Source of the DNA: an uncultured Clostridia bacterium
GTDB taxonomy: Bacteria > Bacillota > Clostridia > Oscillospirales > CAG-272
DNA length: 38,288 bases
Assembly (NCBI GenBank): GCA_944381075.1
Contig: CALWJT010000032.1
Span: 1 to 38,288 of the forward strand
Direction: 5' to 3'
The notes beneath the pieces are model-generated. The model saw nothing but the letters and a program-made list of their open reading frames with translations. It did not search any database and was not told where the DNA came from. The position numbers were made by a program, and so were the translations under genes. This document shows, one piece after another, positions 22,359 through 31,624 of the stretch; the first letter of the stretch is position 1; each line of letters opens with the position of its first letter.

Positions 22359-25300
22359 CACTTTTTTTGATTTTAATTGTATATAATTTTTTAACAAACC
22401 GTCGAGAAAGGCAAAAACAGGCTCCCCGCGCCGTCCCTTGCATAGAACATGCGGCCTGTCGGTCGGCCGTATGACGATCCTCCCCGGATAGAGGCCGCTC
22501 ATCTCAGACCATGTCAGCACGTCGAGCTCCTTCGGATAAATCACGACGTCATGCTGCTTTTCGTCGATCTGAACAAAGCCGCACTCGCACGCCATTTCCC
22601 GTACAAGCGAGATGGAGAGCAGCGTTTCCACCGATGCCGGCAGGTCTCCATACCGGTCAAGCAGCTCGTCCGCGATGTCATCCACATCCTTTTCATTTTC
22701 GATGGACGCGATTTTTTTATAAATGTCGATCCGCTGTGCCGCCGAGGGGATATAGCTTTCGGGGATATAGGAATCTCTGCCGATATTGACGACGCATTCG
22801 ATCTTCTCCTTCGGCTCGATCCCCTTCTCCTCTAAGACCGCCTCGTTCAAGATCTTCAGGTACATGTCGTAGCCGACGCTCTCCATGTGTCCGTGCTGCC
22901 TTGCGCCGAGTACGTCGCCGGCCCCCCGGATCTCAAGGTCGCGAAGAGCGATCTTGAAGCCGGAGCCGAATTCCGTAAAATCCCGGATCGCCTGCAAGCG
23001 CTTCGCAGAGACGTCGGTCAGCACTTTCCCCTCGGGATAAGTAAAATAGGCGTACGCACGTCTGGCAGAGCGTCCGACCCGTCCCCTGATCTGATGAAGC
23101 TGGGAAAGTCCCATGCGGTCGGCATTTTCGATAATCAGCGTATTGGCGTTCGGCACGTCGACGCCCGTCTCGATGATGGTCGTACAGACGAGGATATCGA
23201 TTTCCCCATCCACCAGCGCCTGCCAGATGTCCGCAAGCTCATCCTTTTCCATCTGCCCGTGCGCAAAGCGGACGACCGCCTCCGGAAACTGCCTTGACAG
23301 CTTCGCCGCCTTTTCACGGATGGTCTCTACCCGGTTATAGAGATAGAACACCTGTCCGCCGCGGTGAAGCTCGCGCCGGATCGCCTCGAAAATGACGATA
23401 TCGTCATGCTCCAGCACATAGGTCTGCACCGGAAGCCGGTCCTCCGGCGCCTCGTCAAGCACTGACATATCCCGGATAGAAGTCATCGCCATATTGAGCG
23501 TGCGCGGGATCGGCGTCGCCGTCAGCGTCAGCACATCCACGTTCCCGCAAATCTGCTTGAGCTTTTCCTTATGGGCGACGCCGAAGCGCTGTTCCTCGTC
23601 GATGATGACAAGTCCAAGGTCGCGGAACACGACGTCCGACGAAAGCAGCCGGTGGGTCCCGACAATAATGTCGATATCGCCGCGGCGCAGGGCACGCAGC
23701 GTTGCTTCCTGCTCCGCGCCCGACTTAAAGCGCGAAAGATAGGCGACCTTCACAGGAAAGCCGCGCATGCGTGCGGAGATCGTGCTGTAGTGCTGCATGG
23801 CGAGAATGGTCGTGGGGACCAGAATCGCCACCTGCTTAGAGTCGGATACCGCCTTGAAGGCGGCTCGGAGCGCGACCTCCGTTTTGCCGAAGCCGACGTC
23901 CCCGCAGAGCAGGCGGTCCATCGGGACCGGCTTTTCCATATCCTTTTTGATGTCGTCGGCTGCGACAAGCTGCGCGTCCGTCTCTTCGTATTCAAAGGTG
24001 GACTCGAATTCCCTTTGCACATCGTCGTCCGGCGAAAAGGCAAAGCCGGGACGGCGCAGACGCTGCGCATAGAGTGCGATCAGCTCCTTTGCCATGCTTT
24101 TGACCTCGCTGCGCACGCGCGCCTTGGTCCTGCCCCACTCCGCGCCGCCGAGCTTGGAAAGCTTCAGCGTCCCGTTTTCCGCCGCGGCGCCGATGTACTT
24201 GGACACGGTATCGATTTGTTCACATGGGACATACAGCACGTCCGTACCGGAATATTGGATTTTAATATGGTCCCGGCGCACGCCGTCGTAATTTCTGATG
24301 CTCTCAAGGCCCTTATAGATGCCGATGCCGTGGACCTCATGCACCACATAGTCTCCGAACTCAAGGTCGGCATAGGAAAGGATCTTTTCCTGATTTTTGG
24401 AGGAGGCTTTGGCATTTTTGGCGGCGCGGCGCCGGATGGCCTTCTCCGTTTTGGTTCCGCCGGAGCAAAGAGAAATACACACAAATTTTTCCGCCGGCAT
24501 CTCGAAACCGCGGCTGTCAAAGACCGTCACGGACACCGTTTCAGGGAAGGCCTCCATATCCGGCGTCGGAGAATAGACCGCAGGGATCTCCTTTTCCGCA
24601 AGCATAGCCTTCATGGACAAGGCCTCAGCTTCGTTCTCACAAAGCAGCAGGATCGTGTATTTTCCCCTCAAAAAGGAGGAAAGATCCTCCGAGAGCAGGG
24701 CAAAATCGCCGGAAGCGGAAGGCGTGGGACGAACGGAGATTGAATACATGCCGGCAAGCTTCCCCGGATACTGGGAAACGAAATTGTTGACAAGAAGGGC
24801 GCCGCGTCCCTCAAAAAAAGCGAGCAGCTGTGCGTTTTCGGCGGAAAATGTGCAGTATTTCGGCAGCAGAAGGCCGGATTTCAGCAGCTCTCCCGTCGTT
24901 TCCAGCATATGGGCCTCGTCCGCGCGGAGCCTGTCAAGGATCGCCGGCGTCTCCACGGCGAAGGTCAGCGTATCCGGCCCAAAATAATCGAGCAGCGTGA
25001 TCTTTTCCGGATAGAGGTAAGAAATGTACTTGTCGGAAAAGGAGATCTCCATGCCCGTCACAAGCGCCTCGTATTCGTGCATGAGAGAAGCGGAGACCTC
25101 CGGCGAGCCGGCTTTGCCGGAGGCCGTCCGAATCAAAGCGGCAAGACCCTTTCTCTTTTCCTCAGAAATCAGGATCTCTCTTGCGCATGTGATCATGACC
25201 TGAGAAAGATTTTCCGTCTTTCTCTGTGTCATGACGTCAAAATAGCCGATCTGGTCGATCTCGTCCCCGAACAGCTCCATTCTCACGGGGGACGGCAGAT

Positions 25301-25871
25301 GCGGCGGAAAAATATCTATGATCCCGCCGCGGATGCTGAACTGCCCTTTTCCGTCCACAAGATCAGCACGTACATAACCCGCCTGCGAAAGAAATTCCGC
25401 AAGCGAATCCATGCCCGCCGTATCGCCGACACAAAGCAGCTTTGTCGCCTTGCGCAGCGTTTCCTCCGGAATGGTATAGGAAAGCGCCGCGGTCGGCGTT
25501 GTGACGACCGCATCGAGCTTCTCCTGCACAAGCTCCGTCAAAACCGCAATGCGCTCATGCTCCAGCTCATGAGAGGAAACGATGTTGTAAAGCACGGGGT
25601 CCCGTTCCGGATAAAGGGCGGCGCGCAGTCCAAATGCGGACAGCGCCGAAAACAGACGCGCCGCGCTTTTCTCATCCGGCGCCACAACAAGCGCCGGATG
25701 TCCGTTTTCCACATCATTGACACAAGCGGCGAGAAATGCCTCCATTGCTCCCTCGCACAGCCCCGTCACAAGCGACGGATACCGCCTTGCCGCACCTGTA
25801 CGGGCGCGCAGCGCTTTCATGATCTCTCCATATTCCCGATTCTGCCGAATGCGCTCAAGCAGAAGATTCAT
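22356..25871 (-). CDS. mfd: Transcription-repair coupling factor Mfd
   Basis: 1,171-aa ATP-dependent translocase that removes stalled RNA polymerase at DNA damage and recruits UvrA. The N-terminal UvrB-like part has GGIIDIFPP and LVDGKGQFSIRGG. The RNA polymerase-binding domain region has GDYVVHEVHGIGIYKGLE. The translocase core has Walker A CGDVGFGKTEVA (Lys663), IIDEEQRFGV, TATPIPRTLNMA and IRGRVGRSARRAYAY. The C-terminal TRCF domain is present. GGAGGGAAGAGAGCG precedes the ATG at 25871. Length is normal. It is followed downstream by the SurA/PrsA-like lipoprotein, a common Firmicutes order. Confidence 0.97.
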   Translation of the reverse strand: MNLLLERIRQNREYGEIMKALRARTGAARRYPSLVTGLCEGAMEAFLAACVNDVENGHPALVVAPDEKSAARLFSALSAFGLRAALYPERDPVLYNIVSSHELEHERIAVLTELVQEKLDAVVTTPTAALSYTIPEETLRKATKLLCVGDTAGMDSLAEFLSQAGYVRADLVDGKGQFSIRGGIIDIFPPHLPSPVRMELFGDEIDQIGYFDVMTQRKTENLSQVMITCAREILISEEKRKGLAALIRTASGKAGSPEVSASLMHEYEALVTGMEISFSDKYISYLYPEKITLLDYFGPDTLTFAVETPAILDRLRADEAHMLETTGELLKSGLLLPKYCTFSAENAQLLAFFEGRGALLVNNFVSQYPGKLAGMYSISVRPTPSASGDFALLSEDLSSFLRGKYTILLLCENEAEALSMKAMLAEKEIPAVYSPTPDMEAFPETVSVTVFDSRGFEMPAEKFVCISLCSGGTKTEKAIRRRAAKNAKASSKNQEKILSYADLEFGDYVVHEVHGIGIYKGLESIRNYDGVRRDHIKIQYSGTDVLYVPCEQIDTVSKYIGAAAENGTLKLSKLGGAEWGRTKARVRSEVKSMAKELIALYAQRLRRPGFAFSPDDDVQREFESTFEYEETDAQLVAADDIKKDMEKPVPMDRLLCGDVGFGKTEVALRAAFKAVSDSKQVAILVPTTILAMQHYSTISARMRGFPVKVAYLSRFKSGAEQEATLRALRRGDIDIIVGTHRLLSSDVVFRDLGLVIIDEEQRFGVAHKEKLKQICGNVDVLTLTATPIPRTLNMAMTSIRDMSVLDEAPEDRLPVQTYVLEHDDIVIFEAIRRELHRGGQVFYLYNRVETIREKAAKLSRQFPEAVVRFAHGQMEKDELADIWQALVDGEIDILVCTTIIETGVDVPNANTLIIENADRMGLSQLHQIRGRVGRSARRAYAYFTYPEGKVLTDVSAKRLQAIRDFTEFGSGFKIALRDLEIRGAGDVLGARQHGHMESVGYDMYLKILNEAVLEEKGIEPKEKIECVVNIGRDSYIPESYIPSAAQRIDIYKKIASIENEKDVDDIADELLDRYGDLPASVETLLSISLVREMACECGFVQIDEKQHDVVIYPKELDVLTWSEMSGLYPGRIVIRPTDRPHVLCKGRRGEPVFAFLDGLLKNYIQLKSKKV

Positions 25872-26153
25872 CGCTCTCTCTTCCCTCCTTTATCGATCTA
25901 AAACCACGGACGGGCCCAAAGCCGGAGACGCACAGGGAGCAGCGCGGCAAAAGCCTTGTCCCGAATCCTTCCGGCAACGCCGAATTGCGCCGGACAAAGC
26001 CATTTCTCTCTCCGGCAGTCTCCGTACACCGCCGGAGAAGCCCCCGCAAAGTCCTGTCCGCTCTGTCCACGGCTCTGTCAAAATGCCCTCGTATGCGAAA
26101 AGGACCGCCGTCCCGTCCCCTCGAAAGGCCTTCCCCGTCTGACAGGGAATCCG

Positions 26154-26780
26154 CTATCCTCCGTTGTAAAGGCACATCGCACGCTCGAAATCGCCGACAA
26201 GAAGCAGCTCCAGCGCATGATATACGTCCTCAAAGCGGGAGACCAGCGCCTTTTTGTCCGTCTCGGAAAATTTTCCCGTCACCCATGCCGCAAGATCGTA
26301 ATCGGGAGAAGGCTTTTCCCCGACGCCGAGGCGGATGCGCGGGAAATTCTCGCCGTCCAGCATGCCGATGATGCTTTTGAGCCCGTTATGGCCGCCGGCG
26401 CTCCCGCTGCGGCGGATACGAAGCTTTCCCGGCGCCTGCGTGATATCATCACACAGCACAATGATATGCGCCGGCGGGATGTTATAATAGTCCGCCGCAG
26501 CCGAAACAGCGATCCCAGAAGCGTTCATATACGTCTGCGGCTTCATGAGGAGCACGCGCTTCTGGGCCATGACGGCGTCCGCGCAGAGCGCATCGAATTT
26601 CGCCCGGTCGATCTTCACTTTCAGCATGTCCGCGAGAAAATCGGCCGCCATGAAGCCGGCATTATGCCGCGTCTCGGCATATTCCCTGCCGGGATTCCCG
26701 AGTCCCGCGATCAGATATTCCGGCTTTCCCGCCGGCATCCGCGCAGACCTTATCTTTTCAAACAGAGCATCTATCGACAT
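26154..26780 (-). CDS. pth: Peptidyl-tRNA hydrolase
   Basis: 208-aa enzyme that recycles peptidyl-tRNA released from ribosomes. Signature GLGNPGREYAETRHNAGF carries the catalytic His39, and CDDITQAPGKLRIRRSGSAGGHNGLKS and LGVGEKP are further landmarks. The catalytic domain starts at about residue 21, so the protein has a short N-terminal extension (MSIDALFEKIRSARMPAGKP). GGGAGG lies 6 nt before the ATG at 26780. It precedes mfd, a common order, with a 282-bp gap in which I see no convincing gene. Confidence 0.95.
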   Translation of the reverse strand: MSIDALFEKIRSARMPAGKPEYLIAGLGNPGREYAETRHNAGFMAADFLADMLKVKIDRAKFDALCADAVMAQKRVLLMKPQTYMNASGIAVSAAADYYNIPPAHIIVLCDDITQAPGKLRIRRSGSAGGHNGLKSIIGMLDGENFPRIRLGVGEKPSPDYDLAAWVTGKFSETDKKALVSRFEDVYHALELLLVGDFERAMCLYNGG

Positions 26781-26990
26781 CGAAGCCTCCCCAGCGTATC
26801 CGTCCCATGCCGCCGCGTCCGCGGATACGGCGCGGGACAGCATCCTCTTTTTACACAAAAATGGCCACGGCTTTTCTACCGCGGTAATGATATTTTACAC
26901 GGAAACAAAACGTTTTTCAAGATACTTTTTCATTCTCTCCCGGGATTTGTGTATTTTTTTGTATATTTTATAAATTTTTTATAAAAAGTG

Positions 26991-27019
26991 TAGATATCGC
27001 CGAAAGTTTGTGTTATAAT
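26991..27019 (+). promoter_or_regulatory. Predicted ppdK promoter
   Basis: TAGATA (26991-26996), 17-bp spacer ending TGT, and TATAAT (27014-27019) with a TG one base before it (extended -10). The 5' leader to the ATG is about 60 nt. The -35 region shares AAAAAGTGTAGAT with the promoter at 22330. Confidence 0.65.
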
Positions 27020-27088
27020 ACCGTATCGGAAAGGTTTTATTTCAAATTTTAACCGTTAAAACCAAAAAATCTCGGAGGTAAAACAACA

Positions 27089-29728
27089 ATGGCAAAAAAA
27101 TACGTCTACCTATTTACCGAGGGCAACGCGAACATGCGCGAGCTTCTCGGCGGTAAAGGCGCAAACCTTGCTGAAATGACAAATCTGGGTCTTCCGGTTC
27201 CGCAGGGCTTCACCATCACAACGGAAGCCTGCACGCAGTACTATGAGGACGGGCAGCAGATCAACGAGGAAATCATGGCGCAGATCATGGAATACATCGA
27301 GAAAATGGAGAAGATCACCGGCAAAAAGTTCGGCGACCTCGAAAATCCGCTTCTCGTTTCCGTGCGCTCCGGCGCAAGAGCGTCCATGCCCGGCATGATG
27401 GATACCATTCTGAACCTTGGTCTCAACGAAGAGGTGGTTGAGGTCATGGCGAAAAAGTCCGGCAATCCCCGCTGGGCCTACGACTGCTACAGAAGATTCA
27501 TCCAGATGTATTCCGACGTCGTCATGGAGGTCGGCAAGAAATATTTCGAGCAGCTCATCGACAAAATGAAAGAGGAAAAGGGCGTGACGCAGGATGTAGA
27601 GCTCACCGCCGACGACCTCAAAAAGCTTGCCGAGCAGTTCAAAGCCGAATATAAGGCAAAGATCGGCGCAGATTTCCCGAGCGATCCGAAGGAACAGCTC
27701 ATGGGCGCCATCAAGGCCGTGTTCCGTTCGTGGGACAACCCGCGCGCGAACGTATACCGCCGCGACAACGATATCCCCTATTCCTGGGGTACGGCCGTCA
27801 ACGTCCAGATGATGGCGTTCGGCAACCTCGGCGAAACCTCCGGAACCGGCGTCGCCTTTACGCGCGACCCCGCGACCGGCGAAAAGAAGCTGATGGGCGA
27901 GTTCCTGATGAACGCACAGGGCGAGGATGTCGTCGCCGGCGTGCGCACGCCGATGCCGATCGCCAAGATGGCGGAAATCATGCCGGAGGTATTCGAGCAG
28001 TTCCAGACCATCTGCAAAACGCTGGAAAATCACTATCACGACATGCAGGATATGGAGTTTACCATCGAGGACAGGCATCTCTACATGCTCCAGACCCGTA
28101 ATGGCAAGAGAACCGCAAAGGCCGCTCTGAAGATCGCATGCGACCTTGTGGACGAGGGCATGATCACCGAAAAGCAGGCGGTACTCATGATCGATCCTCG
28201 CAACCTGGATACCCTGCTCCATCCGCAGTTCGATCCCAAGGCGCTCAAGGCTGCAAAGCCCGTGGCGAAGGCGCTCGCTGCTTCTCCCGGCGCCGCCTGC
28301 GGTCAGATCGTATTCACCGCCGAGGACGCGAAAGCGTGGAAGGCTGCCGGCAAGAAGGTCGTTCTGGTGCGGCTTGAAACCTCTCCCGAGGATATCGAGG
28401 GCATGAAGGCCTCTCAGGGCATCCTTACCGTGCGCGGCGGTATGACCTCCCATGCGGCGGTCGTTGCGCGCGGAATGGGAACATGCTGCGTTTCCGGCTG
28501 CTCGGACATCAATATGGACGAGGAAAACAAGAAATTTGTTCTGGCAGGCAAGACCTATCATGAGGGAGATTATATCTCCATCGACGGCTCCACCGGCAAC
28601 ATTTACGACGGGGAGATCCCGACGGTCGACGCCACCATCAGCGGAGAATTCGGAAGGATCATGGCTTGGGCAGACAAATACCGCAGACTTCAGGTCAGAA
28701 CCAACGCCGATACCCCGCGCGACGCAAAGAAAGCGTTCGAGCTCGGCGCCGAGGGCATCGGACTTTGCCGCACGGAGCATATGTTCTTTGAGGGCGACAG
28801 AATCGCCGCCATCCGCGAGATGATCTGCTCCGACACGGTCGAGCAGAGAGAAGCAGCACTCGAAAAGCTCCTGCCGATGCAGCAGGGCGACTTCGAGGAG
28901 CTCTATGAGGCGATGGAAGGACGTCCTGTCACCATCCGTTTCCTGGATCCGCCGCTTCACGAATTCGTTCCCACCGAAGAAAAGGACATCGAGCTCCTTG
29001 CCAAGAGCCAAGGAAAGACGGTTGCCGACATCAAGGCGATCATTGTTTCCCTGCATGAGTTCAACCCGATGATGGGACACCGCGGCTGCCGTCTTGCCGT
29101 CACCTATCCGGAGATCGCGAGAATGCAGACCAAGGCCGTGATCCGTGCCGCTATCAACGTGAAAAAGAAGCATCCGGACTGGAACATTGTTCCGGAAATC
29201 ATGATCCCGCTTGTCGGCGAGCTCAAGGAGCTTCACTATGTCAAGACCATCGTCTGCGAGACCGCGGATGCAGAGATCAAGGCTGCCGGTTCCGATATGC
29301 ACTACAAGGTCGGAACCATGATCGAGATCCCGCGCGCTGCTCTGACAGCCGACGAAATCGCCAAGGATGCGGAATTCTTCTCCTTCGGTACGAACGACCT
29401 GACCCAGATGACGTTCGGCTTCAGCCGTGACGATGCTGGGAAGTTCCTCGGCGCTTACTATGAAAAGAAGATTTATGAGAACGATCCGTTTGCCAAGATC
29501 GACCAGACCGGTGTCGGCAAGCTCGTTCAGATGGCGTGCGAGCTCGGACGCAAGACACGTCCCGACATCAAGCTCGGAATCTGCGGCGAGCACGGCGGGG
29601 ATCCGTCTACGGTAGAGTTCTGCCACAGAATCGGACTCACCTATGTATCCTGTTCTCCGTTCCGCGTGCCGATTGCAAGACTTGCTGCAGCTCAGGCCGC
29701 CATCAAGGAAAGCGAAGGAAACAAATAA
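27089..29728 (+). CDS. ppdK: Pyruvate, phosphate dikinase
   Basis: 879-aa enzyme converting phosphoenolpyruvate, AMP and pyrophosphate to pyruvate, ATP and phosphate, in glycolytic or gluconeogenic direction. The N-terminal nucleotide-binding part has LGGKGANLAEMTNLGLPVPQG. The central swivel domain has GGMTSHAAVVARGMG with the phospho-accepting His455 and the regulatory Thr453 position. The C-terminal TIM barrel has GAEGIGLCRTEHMFF, LRxG-type residues and GICGEHGGDPS with a catalytic Cys832. Length and motif positions match the clostridial enzyme. GGAGG precedes the ATG, and a promoter is at 26991-27019. The gene ends at a strong terminator. Confidence 0.97.
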   Translation: MAKKYVYLFTEGNANMRELLGGKGANLAEMTNLGLPVPQGFTITTEACTQYYEDGQQINEEIMAQIMEYIEKMEKITGKKFGDLENPLLVSVRSGARASMPGMMDTILNLGLNEEVVEVMAKKSGNPRWAYDCYRRFIQMYSDVVMEVGKKYFEQLIDKMKEEKGVTQDVELTADDLKKLAEQFKAEYKAKIGADFPSDPKEQLMGAIKAVFRSWDNPRANVYRRDNDIPYSWGTAVNVQMMAFGNLGETSGTGVAFTRDPATGEKKLMGEFLMNAQGEDVVAGVRTPMPIAKMAEIMPEVFEQFQTICKTLENHYHDMQDMEFTIEDRHLYMLQTRNGKRTAKAALKIACDLVDEGMITEKQAVLMIDPRNLDTLLHPQFDPKALKAAKPVAKALAASPGAACGQIVFTAEDAKAWKAAGKKVVLVRLETSPEDIEGMKASQGILTVRGGMTSHAAVVARGMGTCCVSGCSDINMDEENKKFVLAGKTYHEGDYISIDGSTGNIYDGEIPTVDATISGEFGRIMAWADKYRRLQVRTNADTPRDAKKAFELGAEGIGLCRTEHMFFEGDRIAAIREMICSDTVEQREAALEKLLPMQQGDFEELYEAMEGRPVTIRFLDPPLHEFVPTEEKDIELLAKSQGKTVADIKAIIVSLHEFNPMMGHRGCRLAVTYPEIARMQTKAVIRAAINVKKKHPDWNIVPEIMIPLVGELKELHYVKTIVCETADAEIKAAGSDMHYKVGTMIEIPRAALTADEIAKDAEFFSFGTNDLTQMTFGFSRDDAGKFLGAYYEKKIYENDPFAKIDQTGVGKLVQMACELGRKTRPDIKLGICGEHGGDPSTVEFCHRIGLTYVSCSPFRVPIARLAAAQAAIKESEGNK

Positions 29729-29749
29729 TTTCCGACCTAATCGAAGCAC

Positions 29750-29784
29750 ACAGCCGTCCAATTTCCATTGGACGGCTGTTTTTT
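29750..29784 (+). terminator. ppdK terminator
   Basis: Thirteen-bp perfect arms (29750-29762 and 29767-29779), a 4-nt TTCC loop and a run of six T. It begins 21 nt beyond the ppdK stop codon. The next 180 bp hold no recognisable gene. Confidence 0.9.
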
Positions 29785-29969
29785 CTCCAAAATCATTTTT
29801 ATCCGTTGAATTTTCATTCGTTTTACTACGATACCACAATCACCACGTGGTACGCTGCACCATGAGACCGGATATATTTTAATATATATTCTTGAGCTGA
29901 AAGATTGCTGTCTTTTACATTTTCACTTTTTGTTTTATTCGGATTCTCTTGAAACATTAAACACGTATT

Positions 29970-31256
29970 TTAAAACAATTTCACAATATATTCAATGCAG
30001 AAATATCGAACATCGCCATCGATCTCATATTCTATCGTTTTGTAGGAATCCTCCGGCAGACTTTCTTTTTCTTCATATATTTGAAATCCGATGTAAAAAT
30101 CACTGTCACCGGCTCTTTGAAAATAATAAGTCCCTACCTTCAATTTCTCTTCCATAACAAAAAAAGAAAACGTTTTCCCTTCATCATAAGTCCCAACATA
30201 TCCCTCCGCCAAACCGTCGGGGGAACTCACCAGGCACATTGTAGCGAGATATTCATCCTCATATGCAATAGGAAAATAGTCAACCAATTGGTATGAAGCA
30301 TTTTGAGCTTGTATGGCGTCATTCAATTTTCTGTCAAAGCTATTGCTTGAAAAGATAGAATAAATACTTGCCGCAAGCAGCACTCCCAGCAACACGTATC
30401 GCACGACTCGAATTCCGCGTCTTACCGACAGTTGTTTTGGCGTATATAAAACATAATTGGGAGTGGGAATCAATTTCGGATAAGCAAGCGCGCTTTTATC
30501 CGAAGAATCGATCGCATCTATGTATCTTTTTGCCAGCGAGGCATAATTCAATTTGGGAGCTCTCTCCATGATCTCCGCAAAATATGACCTCGCCTCCTCT
30601 GTCTGACCCAATTCATAAACGACAACGGCATAATACAGCCGATCGCGAATGATCTGTAAAATCCAAGCCCGCTCGTTTCTACGCCCCTCCTCGATCAGTT
30701 TTTTGCATGCATCATAATCTCCATTCGAATATAACTGCATAAAATACATCAGGGGAGTGTCCTTCAAATTTTTTCCGTTTAATTGGCTCAAAACAGCTTG
30801 ATATCTATCGCAAATCGTCTTTAATTCTTCAAAATTTCTTGTTTCAAAATAAACGCACGCTAACAATGACAAGCAGAAAAACGCATTCCTGGGTTTGAGT
30901 TTGCCCCGAAGCCGTTTTTCACATATATCGACCGTAGTCTGATAATCTCCGGAGCAATACGCTCCCATCAACCGGCAGAAGGCCGGCGGGAAAAAGAATT
31001 TGCTTCCCGTCAAAACTTCCTTATATTTTTCCGCATCCAAATCTTGAAATAATATAGAATGGATATAATGATTTGCAATCTTTCGAATGACAATGCGTTC
31101 AACCACACAAAAAAACAATACAAAAGCTATCGTAGTCCACATCCATATGGAATGGAATACAACAATCAAAGTTATGAAGATCGCAAACAGAACAAATGCA
31201 CTGAAACCACATACGAGAAAATACTTTCGGATTACGGATTTCGCATCACGGCTCAT
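29970..31256 (-). CDS. Membrane protein with helical-repeat region, unknown function
   Basis: 428-aa protein. Two membrane segments lie near the N-terminus (about 12-34 and 38-55). A soluble region of paired helices (about 70-255), with TPR-like patterns (VDICEKRLRGKLKPRNAFFC, YYAVVVYELGQTEEARSYFA), follows. A third membrane segment is at about 285-305, and an outside or inside C-terminal beta domain (about 310-428) has FPIAYEDEYLATMCLV and FSFFVMEEKLKVGTYYF. GGAGG lies 5 nt before the ATG. A promoter is at 31395-31423, leaving a 130-nt leader. I do not recognise the family. It is separated by two terminators from the peptide locus. Confidence 0.65.
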   Translation of the reverse strand: MSRDAKSVIRKYFLVCGFSAFVLFAIFITLIVVFHSIWMWTTIAFVLFFCVVERIVIRKIANHYIHSILFQDLDAEKYKEVLTGSKFFFPPAFCRLMGAYCSGDYQTTVDICEKRLRGKLKPRNAFFCLSLLACVYFETRNFEELKTICDRYQAVLSQLNGKNLKDTPLMYFMQLYSNGDYDACKKLIEEGRRNERAWILQIIRDRLYYAVVVYELGQTEEARSYFAEIMERAPKLNYASLAKRYIDAIDSSDKSALAYPKLIPTPNYVLYTPKQLSVRRGIRVVRYVLLGVLLAASIYSIFSSNSFDRKLNDAIQAQNASYQLVDYFPIAYEDEYLATMCLVSSPDGLAEGYVGTYDEGKTFSFFVMEEKLKVGTYYFQRAGDSDFYIGFQIYEEKESLPEDSYKTIEYEIDGDVRYFCIEYIVKLF

Positions 31257-31394
31257 GGAAACCTCCTAAAATTCGCATCATATGAACAGCAGAAGAAGAG
31301 GTCATCGAGTCCCATCTTCTCCATGAATCATATGAGAACGTGTTCGCACGTTCCCTATGGCGCCCGTCACCGTCATCGTGCTTAAGTTACCATA

Positions 31395-31423
31395 AGTATA
31401 TCAAATATTTCTCTTTTTTGCAA
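31395..31423 (-). promoter_or_regulatory. Predicted promoter of the 428-aa membrane protein gene
   Basis: On the minus strand TTGCAA (31418-31423), 17-bp spacer, TATACT (31395-31400). It leaves a 5' leader of about 130 nt with small hairpins, including GAACGTG-CGAA-CACGTTC. Confidence 0.55.
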
Positions 31424-31436
31424 GATAAATTCAATA

Positions 31437-31471
31437 AAAAACAGCTGCATCCATACGGTGCGGCTGTTTTT
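31437..31471. terminator. Bidirectional terminator-like hairpin
   Basis: Thirteen-bp arms with one G-U pair (31437-31449 and 31459-31471), 9-nt loop, and a T-run on one side and an A-run on the other. It lies between the peptide locus and the promoter of the 428-aa gene. Confidence 0.65.
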
Positions 31472-31513
31472 TAGTTCCAAAAGCTTCTTATTTTCTGCAA
31501 AATACATATAAAG

Positions 31514-31556
31514 AAAGCCGCTCCATCGCTTGTGATTCCCAAGCATAAGCGGCTTT
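31514..31556 (-). terminator. Terminator after the BtrH-like gene
   Basis: Nine-bp arms (AAAGCCGCT at 31514-31522 and AGCGGCTTT at 31548-31556) with a loop that could also pair internally, and T-rich sequence after it on the minus strand. It is 70 nt past the BtrH-like stop codon and probably ends the peptide operon. Confidence 0.6.
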
Positions 31557-31624
31557 TTGATTTTGGCAATCGAAGCGGGAATTGTCCGCACGCTGCATAT
31601 AGCAAAGGAGTTTTTCCCGTTTTA

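Noticed and set aside
23571-25901. Long plus-strand frames (390 and 330 aa) opposite mfd
   Set aside because: Shadow frames of mfd, basic and low-complexity, with no family features.
25855-26175. 106-aa minus-strand frame between pth and mfd
   Set aside because: Arg/Gly-rich, overlaps both neighbours and lacks a ribosome site. A 63-aa TTG frame (25890-26081) in the same gap is also unconvincing.
27110-29839. 909-aa open frame on the minus strand opposite ppdK
   Set aside because: It lies fully across ppdK, whose protein matches a known enzyme to the residue. Long antisense frames are common opposite GC-rich codon positions. It has no ribosome site or recognisable domain.
31382-31591. 69-aa minus-strand frame downstream of the BtrH-like gene
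   Set aside because: It runs through two terminator hairpins and a promoter, with no ribosome site.
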